Source: Nocardia sp. NBC_00565
GTDB lineage: Bacteria; Actinomycetota; Actinomycetes; Mycobacteriales; Mycobacteriaceae
Reading direction: 5' to 3'
DNA length: 64,000 bases
NCBI RefSeq assembly: GCF_036345915.1
Contig: NZ_CP107785.1
Coordinates: 8,990,001-9,054,000, forward strand
Positions 35,001-43,829 of the stretch are shown here, piece after piece; position 1 is the stretch's first letter, and every line of letters begins with the position of its first letter. Below the pieces are notes generated by a model. It did no database searches. It was not told the origin of the DNA and was given only the letters and a program-made list of their open reading frames with translations. Made by a program: the position numbers and the translations under genes.

Positions 35001-36908
35001 CGAGGTCGTTGGCTGCTTTCGCTCGACCGTTGTCTCGGGGGCCGTCCGCGTGGGGTTGTGAGACTGTGTACCGGCCTTACGAATGAATTCGCCCAGCGCC
35101 GCACCGAGTTCGGCGGGTCGGCCGAGTCCGTCGCCGTGCCAGAAGGGAAGTCGACCCGGTTGCCCGAATGCGGGTGTGACCAGCACCCGGTCGAAGGTGA
35201 TCTCCTCGATGCGCCAGCTGGTCGCACCGAGCGCGAAGACATCGCCCACCCGCGACTCGTAGACCATCTCCTCATCGAGTTCGCCTACCCGCGATGCCTT
35301 TTCGCCCACCATGTAGACCGCGAAGAGACCACGGTCCGGAATCGCGCCACCCGAGGTCACCGCCAGCCGCTGCGCGCCGGGCCGCCCGGTGAGCGTGCCC
35401 GCGTCGCGGTCCCACACCAGTCGGGGGCGCAGCTCGGCGAACTCGTCCGATGGGTAGCGACCGGCGAGCAGATCCAGCACCGACTCGTACGCGGACCGGG
35501 GCAGCGCGGCGTAATTGCCGGTGCCGCGCACGGTTTCGAACCACGCGTCGACATCGACCGGCTCGAGTGCGCAGGCCGCGACGGTCTGCTGCGCCAGAAT
35601 GTCCAGCGGATGCGCCGGGATCTCCAGCGACTCGATCTGTCCGGCCGTCATCCGCTGCGAGGCGACCGCGCAATGGATGACATCGGTGCGATGCTTCGGA
35701 AACAGCACCCCGCGCGAGATCTCACCGACCTGGTGCCCGGCTCGCCCGACCCGCTGCAACCCGCTGGCGACCGACGGCGGCGCCTCCACCTGTACCACCA
35801 AATCGACGGCGCCCATATCGATGCCGAGTTCGAGACTGCTGGTGGCCACCACACAGCGCAGCCGGCCGCTCTTGAGATCGTCCTCGATCAGCGCCCGCTG
35901 CTCCTTGCTCACCGAACCGTGGTGTGCGCGGGCCAGCAGGGGATCGGCACCGTGGATCACTTCGGTGGACGCGCCGAGTTGGGCGGGTGGCTTGTGCTCG
36001 GTTTCGACGGCCTCGCCGAGCCGCGCGGCGTAAGTCTCGTTGAGTCGTGCGGTCAATCGCTCGGCCAACCTGCGCGAATTCGCGAATACGATCGAGGACC
36101 GGTGTTCCAGCACCAGATCCACGATCGCCTCGTCCACATGCGGCCAGATCGAGCCGGGCTGATCGGAGTCGCCGGGCTCGGTCATATCCGCGATCGGTAC
36201 CCGTACGGACAAGTCGAAGGTCTTGGGCGCGGGCGGCGCGACGATGGTGATCGGCGCATTCCCCACCAGGAATCGCCCGACCTCCTCGGGCGGGCGCACC
36301 GTCGCCGAGAGCCCGATCCGCTGGGCGGGCCGCTCGGTCAGTTGATCCAAGCGGGCCAGCGACAGCGCCAGATGCGCGCCACGCTTGCCACCGGCGATGG
36401 CGTGCACCTCGTCCACGATCACCGTGCCGACCTCGCGCAGCGTCTCCCTGGCCGCCGAGGTGAGCATCAGGAACAGCGATTCGGGCGTGGTGATCAGAAT
36501 GTCGGGCGGTGTGCGCTGCATCGATCGCCGATCCGCCGCGCTGGTATCGCCGGATCGCACCCCGACGGTGATCGCGGGCGGATCCAGCCCCAGCCGCTTG
36601 GCGGTCTGCGTGACCCCGACCAGGGGTGCCCGCAGGTTCCGCTCCACATCCACCGCCAGCGCCTTGAGCGGCGACACATACAGCACCGAGGTGCCGCGCG
36701 GTGTGGCCTTGCCCTGCGGCTTCTCCCGGGTGGCCAGCTGATCGATGGCCCACAGAAAAGCGGATAACGTCTTGCCCGAACCGGTCGGTGCGACGACCAA
36801 CGTGTGCTCACCCGCCGCAATGGCCTGCCACGCTCCCAGTTGAGCGGCCGTCGGCGCGGGAAACGCACCGTCGAACCATTCCTGGGTGGCGGTGGAGAAC
36901 TGGGCCAT
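32079..36908 (-). CDS. lhr: Lhr-family ATP-dependent superfamily 2 helicase
   Basis: 1609 aa, the size of long Lhr proteins. It is a 3'-to-5' DNA and RNA:DNA translocase, induced by DNA damage in mycobacteria. Walker A VVAPTGSGKTLSAFLWA is near residue 38, then VLYVSPLKALAVDVERNL, Walker B VIVDEVHAIAG, LSATVRPPEEV, and motif VI region LQRVGRAGHQVGEIS. The C-terminal two thirds contain the WH and large Lhr-CTD domains. Start ATG 36908 (MAQFSTATQEWF); the earlier ATG gives a non-conserved leader. Followed by nei. Confidence 0.96.
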   Translation of the reverse strand: MAQFSTATQEWFDGAFPAPTAAQLGAWQAIAAGEHTLVVAPTGSGKTLSAFLWAIDQLATREKPQGKATPRGTSVLYVSPLKALAVDVERNLRAPLVGVTQTAKRLGLDPPAITVGVRSGDTSAADRRSMQRTPPDILITTPESLFLMLTSAARETLREVGTVIVDEVHAIAGGKRGAHLALSLARLDQLTERPAQRIGLSATVRPPEEVGRFLVGNAPITIVAPPAPKTFDLSVRVPIADMTEPGDSDQPGSIWPHVDEAIVDLVLEHRSSIVFANSRRLAERLTARLNETYAARLGEAVETEHKPPAQLGASTEVIHGADPLLARAHHGSVSKEQRALIEDDLKSGRLRCVVATSSLELGIDMGAVDLVVQVEAPPSVASGLQRVGRAGHQVGEISRGVLFPKHRTDVIHCAVASQRMTAGQIESLEIPAHPLDILAQQTVAACALEPVDVDAWFETVRGTGNYAALPRSAYESVLDLLAGRYPSDEFAELRPRLVWDRDAGTLTGRPGAQRLAVTSGGAIPDRGLFAVYMVGEKASRVGELDEEMVYESRVGDVFALGATSWRIEEITFDRVLVTPAFGQPGRLPFWHGDGLGRPAELGAALGEFIRKAGTQSHNPTRTAPETTVERKQPTTSADGFTEIMRGAGLDDNAVANLVALLDEQRTATGQLPTDKTLIVERFRDELGDWRLVLHSPYGLPVHAPWALAIGARLRERFGVDVSPNASDDGIVVRLPDTTDDPPGAELFVFEPDEIDDIVTEQVGGSALFASRFRECAARALLLPRRDPGKRAPLWQQRQRSAQLLDVARKFPDFPILLETVRECLRDVYDLPSLRNLLGQVARRQVRLVEVATATPSPFANSLLFDYIGQFMYDGDSPLAERRAAALSLDSSLLAELLGRVELRELLDAGIIEQTERELQRRTPERLARDAEGLADLLRLLGPLTAAEAAARCVGGVQSNEAELAEDAAEGRERQPEGPHDNAIEVAEWFAGLVKSKRALEVSFAGRTWWVAVEDAARLRDALGVPLPIGTPAAFIEPVADPLGDLVGRYARTHGPFTTEAVAARFGLGTAVAATALHRLVTEKRVVEGEFTPAASGSEWCDTQVLRRLRRRSLAAARHEVEPVATAAFGRFLPSWQHVGTGELRGVDGVAAVVEQLAGVPIPASAWESLVLPARVRDYSPAILDELMATGEVIWSGHGSITAKDGWIALHMADQAPFTLTPADEIELSEVHLRLLTALGASIAPWTAMESAAATLETGPSGSEPIVSLDDDAAPAISAARDRSETVDIVSPRLPPVLHGGGAYFFRQLADATGLLDDTRVAAALWELVWAGVVSGDTFAPVRALLSGTARTVTAHRMPRRAPRGRAYLPRPNMPTRSGPPAVAGRWSLLPERVADNTLRAHATADMLLERYGVLTRGSVQNEGVPGGFALMYRVLTEFEDRGRCRRGYFIDSLGGAQFSTTDVVDRLRSFDTERARPGTSEQRRSIAFALAASDPANPYGAALPWPKGPSEGAGHRPGRKAGAIVVLIDGELALYLERGGKTLLTFTEDPNSRQAAAAALAALVQDRRVDSLVIDRVDGETVHGNTFAGFLTEAGFATTPRGLRLRSKP

Positions 36909-37039
36909 GCCCTCAGTGTGCACCTGACCACCGACATCCTGGGCTGGGCCGACTGTCGGCACCCTGTCCGGTCAACTGTCCGAGCGAAGGGTTGGCAATC
37001 GAAGTACGGCCACCAGCGTTGCGCCGTACGCTTCCAACC

Positions 37040-37585
37040 GTGCAAAAGGTGCTCAGACTCGACCTGGTCAGCCATGGCATGACCGAGGCGATGCGAAAGG
37101 CACGTTTTCCAGTAGACGAATCGCTGACCGAGGCCGGTCGCCGAGCAATCGCGTCGTGTGGACGCCTGACCGCGGCCAGAGTGCTCACCGGACCCGAGCG
37201 CCGGGCCGTCGAAACCGCCGCGCTGATGGGACTCCCGGGCGAGGAGGACACCCGGCTGCGCGATCTGGACGCCGGTGCGTGGCGTGGTGGTGAACTGATG
37301 TCGGTGCCGCAGGACGAGCTATACGCCTGGCTGACCGACCCGCACTTCTCTGGTCACGGCGGTGAATCCGTGGTCGATGTGGTCGAGCGGACCAGGTACT
37401 GGATGGCCGAAATCGCGTCCGAGGGCATGTCGACCGTCGCGGTCACGCATCCGGCGGTGATCCGCGCGGCGATGCTGGTGACCCTGGACGCACCGCCGAA
37501 ATCATTCTGGCGGATCGACATTCCGCCGGGCAGCGTCACCCGGCTGCACTACCGCGGCGAATGGACGTTGCACTTCACGGCGTGA
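37040..37585 (+). CDS. histidine-phosphatase (phosphoglycerate-mutase) superfamily protein with altered RHG motif
   Basis: 181 aa from GTG 37040. The fold markers are the N-terminal LRLDLVSHGMTEAMR, TGPERRAVETA, LDAGAWRGGE, GGESVVDVVERT and the second catalytic His in VAVTHPAVIRAAM. The first motif reads SHG where the family has RHG, so the phosphate-binding Arg is replaced by Ser while the phospho-accepting His is kept. The enzyme may be weakened or have other specificity. Divergent from lhr and convergent with the TetR fragment (11-bp overlap). Confidence 0.82.
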   Translation: MQKVLRLDLVSHGMTEAMRKARFPVDESLTEAGRRAIASCGRLTAARVLTGPERRAVETAALMGLPGEEDTRLRDLDAGAWRGGELMSVPQDELYAWLTDPHFSGHGGESVVDVVERTRYWMAEIASEGMSTVAVTHPAVIRAAMLVTLDAPPKSFWRIDIPPGSVTRLHYRGEWTLHFTA

Positions 37586-38066
37586 CGCCAGGCAGCGGTC
37601 CGACCCTGACGGTGACCAGCATGCGGACCGCATCGGTGATCAGCCGAGCCGGTATCGACGGATCGACGGCACGTTGCATGCCGAGGCCGATCCCCATGCT
37701 CAGGATCGTGGTCGCGGCATCTTCGGCGGGCATCGGCAGCGGGATCCCGATCGTGTCCGAGAGCGTCTGCACTTGCGCCGCGACCGCGCCGCGCATCATG
37801 GCGAGGCTGGAGACCAGCGCGGCCTGCAACTCCGGATCGTCGCGAGCAACCGTGGCGAATTCGAACTCGAGCAGCGTCCAGCCGACATCGCCGATGGTTC
37901 GCTCGGCCCACCCCTGGAACCGCTCCAGCTGATCGTCGAGGTTCTCACCCGCCGCGAGCAGATCGGTCACCTCGCCGAACTTCGTCGCGGGGCCGCTGTT
38001 CGTCGACCGGTTCAGCAGCTGGTCGGCACCGGATCGCCGCGGAAGCGGGCCTCCACGTAATTCCAA
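37575..38066 (-). pseudogene. TetR C-terminal domain fragment lacking the HTH
   Basis: The frame from TTG 38066 to 37575 encodes 163 aa. From about position 38000 it reads LDDQLERFQGWAERTIGDVG, then LLEFEFATVARDDPELQAAL and LPMPAEDAATTILSMGIGLG, typical of a TetR ligand-binding domain. The usual N-terminal 50-residue HTH is absent; instead the first about 25 residues overlap the lipase 3' end out of frame. It is therefore a truncated regulator or a relic. Confidence 0.6.
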
Positions 38067-39040
38067 GCGTCGAAGAAGCCGGCCACGGCCGTCGTCATGT
38101 GTTCGGCGATGTCATAGGGATGGAAATCGACCGGAGCTCCGGCGCGGCAATAACGTTCGGCCACCTCGGCCACCGGGTTGAAGAAGGTGAGGGTATCGAA
38201 TCGGCCCTGCCAGATGTAGGTGGGTACGGTCGGGACGCCGGGGTAGAGGCGCAAGCTGTTCTCGCGCAGCACCGCTCGCGCTTCCGGGCTGTCCATCAGA
38301 CTCTTGGACGCGGCCATCTGCTCGGCGCTGCGGAAGATGCCGTGGAAGAGCAGGAAGCGGCGGCACGCGTCGTGTGTGAATTCCCGGAACCACAGACCGT
38401 TGTCGTTGAGTTGATCCGAAATCGGCAGCCGGTTCGGGTATTCGCGCTCCAGGCCCATGGCGGCGGCGAAGGCCAGCCCGAAGCCGGGGTGCGGATTGAA
38501 GCCGAGTGCGAGCGCCATCTCCTCCAGGTCGGCGGGAATGCCGCCCGCGACCGCGGCGGCGAGCTTCAGGTCGGGGGCGTAGCTGGGCTGTAGCGCGGCC
38601 GCCCACGCGGTGGCCATGCCGCCGCCGGAGTAGCCGGCGATCGCGACCGGCGAGTCGGCCAGACCGAGGTCGTTGACCTTCTGTACGGCCTTGACGCTGT
38701 CCAGGGTCATCATGCCGCTCAAGCGCGCCGCGCCATAGGCGGAGGTGGGGCCGAGGTAATCGGGCAGCGAGATCGCCCAGCCGCGTCCGATCGGCAGCAT
38801 CGCGCCGACCGCGTCCTGCAATTCCCCGTTGAACAGCGACCGAGACGGACTGCACTGGGTACCAAGGGAATTGATCAGCGCCTGATAGGAGACCAAGGGC
38901 GGATTCTTGACACCGACCGGGAGCAGCACAGTGGTGATGCCCATGACGGGGTTGCCGAGGGAGTTGGTGGAGCGGAACGCCACCTGCCACCCCTCGGTGC
39001 CGACATAGAGGCCGGTGTCGATCTTGCGGGTGCGCACCAC
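38012..39040 (-). CDS. secretory lipase (LIP family), N-terminus disrupted
   Basis: 342 aa open from GTG 39040. The catalytic Ser is in VAIAGYSGGGMATAWAAAL; acid and His candidates are in YIWQGRFDTLTFFNP and DIAEHMTTAV. Family members hydrolyse acyl esters outside the cell. Reading further upstream in the same frame gives DAFYTPPAELGALKPGDVVR, the family's N-terminal sequence, but no start or signal peptide follows. The neighbouring frame continues as PISAEVSGPSASG, so a 1-nt frameshift near 39095 seems to separate the head. The protein may be inactive or mis-sequenced. Confidence 0.7.
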   Translation of the reverse strand: MVRTRKIDTGLYVGTEGWQVAFRSTNSLGNPVMGITTVLLPVGVKNPPLVSYQALINSLGTQCSPSRSLFNGELQDAVGAMLPIGRGWAISLPDYLGPTSAYGAARLSGMMTLDSVKAVQKVNDLGLADSPVAIAGYSGGGMATAWAAALQPSYAPDLKLAAAVAGGIPADLEEMALALGFNPHPGFGLAFAAAMGLEREYPNRLPISDQLNDNGLWFREFTHDACRRFLLFHGIFRSAEQMAASKSLMDSPEARAVLRENSLRLYPGVPTVPTYIWQGRFDTLTFFNPVAEVAERYCRAGAPVDFHPYDIAEHMTTAVAGFFDAWNYVEARFRGDPVPTSC

Positions 39041-39099
39041 ATCGCCGGGTTTCAGCGCACCGAGTTCGGCGGGTGGTGTGTAGAAGGCATCCGGATGCC

Positions 39100-39635
39100 G
39101 AAGGTCCCGACACCTCGGCCGATATCGGACGGACCGGCACTACAAGGGGAAACCGCAGTGCACTACGTCGTGCACTACGCGGATGGGAAGAAGAAACCGG
39201 CGGCCGAGCCGAACGCGAGCCGATCGCGGCAGATTCCTCGCACCGCCTTCGGCTCCGCGGCCACCCGGTTGCCGCAGTGAGCGGCACCATCTGCTGCGAA
39301 ATTAGCGCAGGGTGTGCGGTCCCGCGAAATGAACACGATGAAATGAGATAGGTCACAGCGCCGACCCACCCGCGGCTGGTCGAAATCACGGCGCACCCAG
39401 GCGGTCCGCTATGGCGTTGATCATCCGCACGCGCGCGGCCGGAGTCACGTGGCCGAGGTCACATCACACCTCGCATCCTGCATAGCTCGTGCCCACTATG
39501 AGTTACTGAGATTGAGCAGTCTGCTCAACATGTCGCATGTCGGTTGTGCGTTCAGCTCTTCAGGGACAGGATGGCAGCAACAAATGCTCAACGAAGCGAA
39601 GCGCCCGATCGGCGCCTCGCGGACGGGTGGACTAC
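39100..39635. other. intergenic region between lipase and 2-oxoacid oxidoreductase
   Basis: About 530 bp with no convincing gene. The left part may hold the decayed lipase head. It contains a 9-bp direct repeat GTGCACTAC (around 39160-39180) and, nearer the oxidoreductase, the TTGAGCA-N3-TGCTCAA palindrome. Confidence 0.5.
39512..39528. promoter_or_regulatory. candidate operator TTGAGCA-GTC-TGCTCAA
   Basis: Perfect 7-bp inverted repeat with a 3-bp spacer, 108 bp upstream of the 2-oxoacid oxidoreductase ATG. It has the size and symmetry of a dimeric regulator site; the regulator is unknown. Confidence 0.45.
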
Positions 39636-42600
39636 ATGACCGAGCTCGCGGACCGCGAACTGATCCCAGCCCCCTATGACCTTGCCGACCGCTACCGCGT
39701 CGGCGCGGGCACCGTTGTCCTCACCGGCGTCCAGGCGATCGCTCGACAGCTGGTCGAGCAGCATGTTCGTGATCTGCGCGCCGGGCGCCGGGTCGGCACC
39801 TTCGTATCCGGATATCAGGGCAGCCCGCTCGGCGGCGTCGACAAGATGCTGAACGGAATGCCGAATGTGCTGGCCGAGCACGATATTTCCTTCGTACCGG
39901 GTTTGAACGAGGAGCTCGCCGCGACCTCGGTGTGGGGGAGTCAGGCCGATCTGCCCGCGGGCAATGCGACGCATGACGGGGTGGTCGGGGTCTGGTATGG
40001 CAAGGGGCCTGGACTCGATCGCGCGACGGATGCGTTGCGGCACGCCAATATGTACGGCGTCAACGCCCGTGGCGGCGTGCTGTTGCTGGTCGGTGACGAC
40101 CCGGCTTCCAAATCCTCCACCGTGCCCGCGGTGAGTGAGCGTTCGCTGGCCGCGATGGGCATTCCGGTGCTGTTTCCGCGCAATGCGCGCGAGATCATCA
40201 CGATGGGTCTGCATGGTGTCGCCCTCTCGCGGGCGTCGGGCTGTCCGGTAGCGCTGAAGATCGTCGCCGATGTGGCCGATGGCGCGTGGACGGTCGACGG
40301 CACAGTCGGCGATATCGACCTCACCGTGCCCGAAATCGAGTGGGAGGGTAGGCCGTTCACCTATCTGCAGCGGCCGATGGCCGCGCCGACGGACAGCGTG
40401 ATCGCCGAGGCGGATCTGCACGGACCGCGCTGGGAAATGGTCAAGGCCTACAGCACGCTCAACGAACTCGATGTCATCGAGGTGAATCCGGCGCGCGGCA
40501 CCATCGGCATCGCCGCCACCGGAACCACCTTCGACGCCGTGCGCCAGGCGTTGGTCGATCTCGGCGTCGACGATGACGCGCTCGTGCGCGCCGGGGTCCG
40601 GCTGCTGCGCATCGGCATGCCGTATCCCATTGCGCCCGAACGCGTCCGGCAGTTCGCCGCGGGGCTGGAGTGCATCGTGGTCGTCGAGGACAAGACCGCC
40701 TTCATCGAAACCCAGATCCGCGAAATCCTGTACGGCACAACCAATGCGCCGCGCATCATCGGCAAGCGCGATGCCGAGAATCGGCCGCTGTTCGCCCAGG
40801 ATGGCGAACTCACCTCGGGCCGGATCGTCGCGCCCCTGCGTCGTTCGCTGCAGGACCACCTGGAGATGAAACGTCCCTTGCCGCAGCCGCTGTCGCTTGC
40901 GGTTTTGCCAGCCAAGCGTGCCGCCTACTTCTGCAGCGGCTGCCCGCACAACCGGTCCACCGCGGTACCGGAGGGGTCGCTGGCCGGTGGCGGCATCGGC
41001 TGCCACACCATGGTGACGATGTCGGACCGCGCGGACAGCAAGGTCACCGGGCTGACCCAGATGGGCGGTGAGGGCGCGCAGTGGATCGGGCAGGCCCCGT
41101 TCACCTCGGTGCCGCATCTGTTCCAGAACATCGGTGACGGAACATTTTTCCACTCCGGCCAACTCGCCGTGCAGGCGTGTATCGCCGCCGGGGTGAACAT
41201 CACCTACAAGCTGCTCTACAACGACGTCGTCGCAATGACCGGCGCGCAGGACGCCGAGGGCGCGCTCGCGGTGCCGATGCTGACCCACAAGCTCAGCACC
41301 GAGGGTGTCCGCCAGATCATCATCTGCGCCGACGATCCGAAGAAGTACCGCAAGCGCGATCTGGCCGCCGGAACCCGGCTCTGGCACCGGGATCGGCTCG
41401 ACGAAGCCCAGCGCGCGCTGCGCGAGATTCCCGGCGTGACCGTGCTCATCTACGACCAGCACTGCGCCGCCGACGCGCGCCGCCGGCGCAAGCGGGGCAC
41501 ACTGCCGGCCCGGCGGACCCGGGTGGTCATCAATGAGGCGGTGTGCGAGGGCTGCGGCGACTGCGGCGTCAAGAGCAACTGCCTGTCGGTGCAGCCGGTC
41601 GATACCGAGTTCGGCCGCAAGACCCGCATCGATCAGACCTCGTGCAACACCGACTACAGCTGCATGGACGGTGACTGCCCGTCATTCGTCACCGTAGAAC
41701 TGCCGGATCCGGCGAAAGCCGAGAAGCGCAAGGGAGCTCGACGCCCCGAGCCGCCGGACCTGCCCGACCTGCCGAATGTCGCCCCGGCGACCACCCAGAA
41801 CGTCTTTCTCGCGGGCATCGGCGGTACCGGCATCGTCACCGTGAACCAGGTGCTGGCGACCGCCGCGCTGCGCGCCGGATACGAGGTGGCGAGCCTGGAT
41901 CAGATCGGACTGAGCCAGAAGGCCGGACCCGTTGTCTCGCACCTGCGCTTCGCGACCGGCGAACTGGAACCGGCGAACCGGCTGACCCCCGGTTCGGCCG
42001 ACTGCATCGTCGCCTTCGACCTGCTCACCGCTACCGACAACAAGAACCTGGCCTACGGCTCGAAGCAGAGCACCCTATCCGTCGCGTCGACCAGCAAGAC
42101 CCCGACCGGTGCCATGGTCTACGACAAGTCCGTCGCGTATCCCGAAGAGCGCGAGCTGCTTTCCCGGCTCGAACAGGTCTCGCGGTCGGTGCGCTCGTTC
42201 GACGCGCTGGCCGCCGCAGAGGTGTTGTTCGGCAATACCGCGGCCGCCAACTTCCTGCTCGTCGGCGCCGCCTACCAGATCGGCGGCCTGCGTTTGCCCG
42301 CGTCGGCGATCGAGGAGGCCATCGAGATCAACGGTGTCGCGGTGAACGCCAATATCGCGGCATTCCGCTGGGGTCGTGCGGCGATCGCCCGACCGGATGA
42401 ATTCGCCGCGGTCACCACCCGCAAGACGCGCAAACGCGCCGAAACCACCATTCCGGCAGACCTTTTCGACGGGGTGACCGCGACGGGTGAGACCAGGCGT
42501 CTGCTCGAACTGCGCGCCGCCGAGCTGATCGGCTTCCAAGGCGTGCGGATCGCCCGAGACTATGTCGGCACCGTGCAATGCGTCTGGGCTGCCGAGCGGC

Positions 42601-43109
42601 GCGTCACCGATCGCACCGAATTCAGCGAGCAGGTGGCGCGCGGCCTCTACAAATTCACCGCCTACAAGGACGAATACGAAGTCGCCCGCCGCCTGACCGA
42701 TCCCACCTTCCTGGACGAGGTCACCGACCAACTCCCCGACGGCGCCAACCTCACCTACCGCCTGCACCCACCCATTCTGCGCGCCATGGGCCGCAAGAAG
42801 AAGATCGGCCTCGGCCCTCGCAGCCACCTCGCCCTGCGGTTACTGGCCAAGGGAAAGCGCCTGCGTGGCACCAAGTTCGACCCCTTCGGCTACGCCCACC
42901 TGCGCCGCGTCGAACGAACCCTACTGTCGCACTACACCGAAATGGTGGCCGAACTCGCCGCCGACCTCGATCAGTCGAGCTATGACCGCGCGGCCCAGGT
43001 CGCCGCACTCCCCGATATCGTGCGCGGCTACGAGGACATCAAACTCGCGAATGTCGAGCTGTACCGAAACAGCCTGCGCGACTTGGGTATCGAACCACCG
43101 CAGGTTTAG
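39636..43109 (+). CDS. fused indolepyruvate/2-oxoacid:ferredoxin oxidoreductase
   Basis: 1157 aa, alpha and gamma functions in one chain. The N-terminal pyrimidine-binding TPP domain has FVSGYQGSPLGGVDKML and KGPGLDRATDALRHANM; the ThDP-pyrophosphate part includes YFCSGCPHNRST and GGGIGCHTMV. A Cys-rich stretch at about residues 632-690 (CEGCGDCGVKSNC, then CNTDYSCMDGDC) should bind an iron-sulfur cluster. The gamma-type domain opens FLAGIGGTGIVTVNQVLATA and includes LSQKAGPVVSHLRF. It oxidatively decarboxylates 2-oxoacids (aromatic or branched-chain) to acyl-CoA, reducing ferredoxin. Start ATG 39636. No ferredoxin gene is adjacent. Confidence 0.92.
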   Translation: MTELADRELIPAPYDLADRYRVGAGTVVLTGVQAIARQLVEQHVRDLRAGRRVGTFVSGYQGSPLGGVDKMLNGMPNVLAEHDISFVPGLNEELAATSVWGSQADLPAGNATHDGVVGVWYGKGPGLDRATDALRHANMYGVNARGGVLLLVGDDPASKSSTVPAVSERSLAAMGIPVLFPRNAREIITMGLHGVALSRASGCPVALKIVADVADGAWTVDGTVGDIDLTVPEIEWEGRPFTYLQRPMAAPTDSVIAEADLHGPRWEMVKAYSTLNELDVIEVNPARGTIGIAATGTTFDAVRQALVDLGVDDDALVRAGVRLLRIGMPYPIAPERVRQFAAGLECIVVVEDKTAFIETQIREILYGTTNAPRIIGKRDAENRPLFAQDGELTSGRIVAPLRRSLQDHLEMKRPLPQPLSLAVLPAKRAAYFCSGCPHNRSTAVPEGSLAGGGIGCHTMVTMSDRADSKVTGLTQMGGEGAQWIGQAPFTSVPHLFQNIGDGTFFHSGQLAVQACIAAGVNITYKLLYNDVVAMTGAQDAEGALAVPMLTHKLSTEGVRQIIICADDPKKYRKRDLAAGTRLWHRDRLDEAQRALREIPGVTVLIYDQHCAADARRRRKRGTLPARRTRVVINEAVCEGCGDCGVKSNCLSVQPVDTEFGRKTRIDQTSCNTDYSCMDGDCPSFVTVELPDPAKAEKRKGARRPEPPDLPDLPNVAPATTQNVFLAGIGGTGIVTVNQVLATAALRAGYEVASLDQIGLSQKAGPVVSHLRFATGELEPANRLTPGSADCIVAFDLLTATDNKNLAYGSKQSTLSVASTSKTPTGAMVYDKSVAYPEERELLSRLEQVSRSVRSFDALAAAEVLFGNTAAANFLLVGAAYQIGGLRLPASAIEEAIEINGVAVNANIAAFRWGRAAIARPDEFAAVTTRKTRKRAETTIPADLFDGVTATGETRRLLELRAAELIGFQGVRIARDYVGTVQCVWAAERRVTDRTEFSEQVARGLYKFTAYKDEYEVARRLTDPTFLDEVTDQLPDGANLTYRLHPPILRAMGRKKKIGLGPRSHLALRLLAKGKRLRGTKFDPFGYAHLRRVERTLLSHYTEMVAELAADLDQSSYDRAAQVAALPDIVRGYEDIKLANVELYRNSLRDLGIEPPQV

Positions 43110-43110
43110 T

Positions 43111-43142
43111 CCGTGGGCCGGGCACTGTACCCCGGCCCACGG
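43111..43142. terminator. 12-bp hairpin between converging genes
   Basis: Perfect CCGTGGGCCGGG / CCCGGCCCACGG with an 8-base loop, starting 1 nt after the oxidoreductase stop and lying before the convergent lipoprotein gene. Confidence 0.7.
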
Positions 43143-43153
43143 CATCGGCCTGC

Positions 43154-43642
43154 TCAGAGCCAGTTGGCGACCCCGCCGTGGTGCGAGCACGTCCCCGAAC
43201 GGTGCTGGCTGTAGCTGTAGGTGCCATCGCCGCAGCGAGCGGTCGCGCCGGGCGGTGCGGCCGGGGCGGATTGCGGGCGGTGCACGCACTGACCGTCGGA
43301 GTTGACATAGGAATCCGCGCCGCAGCCGGCTGTGCGGCTTTCCGCGACGGGTGGAGCTACCGCGGCAGGTGGTGATGCTGCCGCGGGCGGGGTGTAGGCC
43401 GTGGTCGTGGGCGGGATCGACACGGCGGCCGGTGGTGGTGTTGCGGATGGTGTCGGTGCGGCCGCAGTGGTGGTGGTCGTCGTCGCGGTGGATGTCGTGG
43501 TTTTCGGTGCGGTGCTGGATGCCACGGCCGCGGTGGTGAGTCCGGGCCCGGTCGGTGGCGATGCGCACCCACCGAGTAGAAGCACGAAAGTGCCTGCGAG
43601 ACCGACGCTGGTAACCAGAAGCGCGTAAGGACGGTGCTGCAT
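43154..43642 (-). CDS. secreted lipoprotein with DUF3761 domain
   Basis: 162 aa. Signal peptide with lipobox LLLGGCAS (Cys near residue 26), so lipid-anchored on the outer face of the membrane. A Thr/Ala/Pro-rich linker (TTTSTATTTTTTAAAPTP) follows. The C-terminal about 55 residues carry CGADSYVNSDGQCVHRP and GATARCGDGTYSYSQHRSGTCSHHGGV, a DUF3761-type, Cys-containing extracytoplasmic domain. Function unknown. Convergent with the oxidoreductase. Confidence 0.85.
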   Translation of the reverse strand: MQHRPYALLVTSVGLAGTFVLLLGGCASPPTGPGLTTAAVASSTAPKTTTSTATTTTTTAAAPTPSATPPPAAVSIPPTTTAYTPPAAASPPAAVAPPVAESRTAGCGADSYVNSDGQCVHRPQSAPAAPPGATARCGDGTYSYSQHRSGTCSHHGGVANWL

Positions 43643-43777
43643 ATTTCCCCATCAGGCTGAGCCAGATCGGGTTGCGAATGTCTGTGACCTGGCGCAGATT
43701 CCATCGAGTCAGCAGACGCCTCGTTACCGACACTCGGTCACGACACGCAGGCGATCGCTGCGCCGGTCGATGTACAC

Positions 43778-43824
43778 AAAAAACGGTCCGGGCCAGTCGG
43801 TTTATAAACCGACCGGCCCGGACC
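43778..43824 (-). terminator. intrinsic terminator of the initiator tRNA gene
   Basis: An 18-bp stem with a single mismatch, arms GGTCCGGGCC... at 43785-43802 and ...GGCCCGGACC at 43807-43824, with a 4-base loop, followed on the minus strand by six T's (43783-43778). It begins 6 nt after the tRNA 3' end. Confidence 0.93.
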
Positions 43825-43829
43825 TGCAG

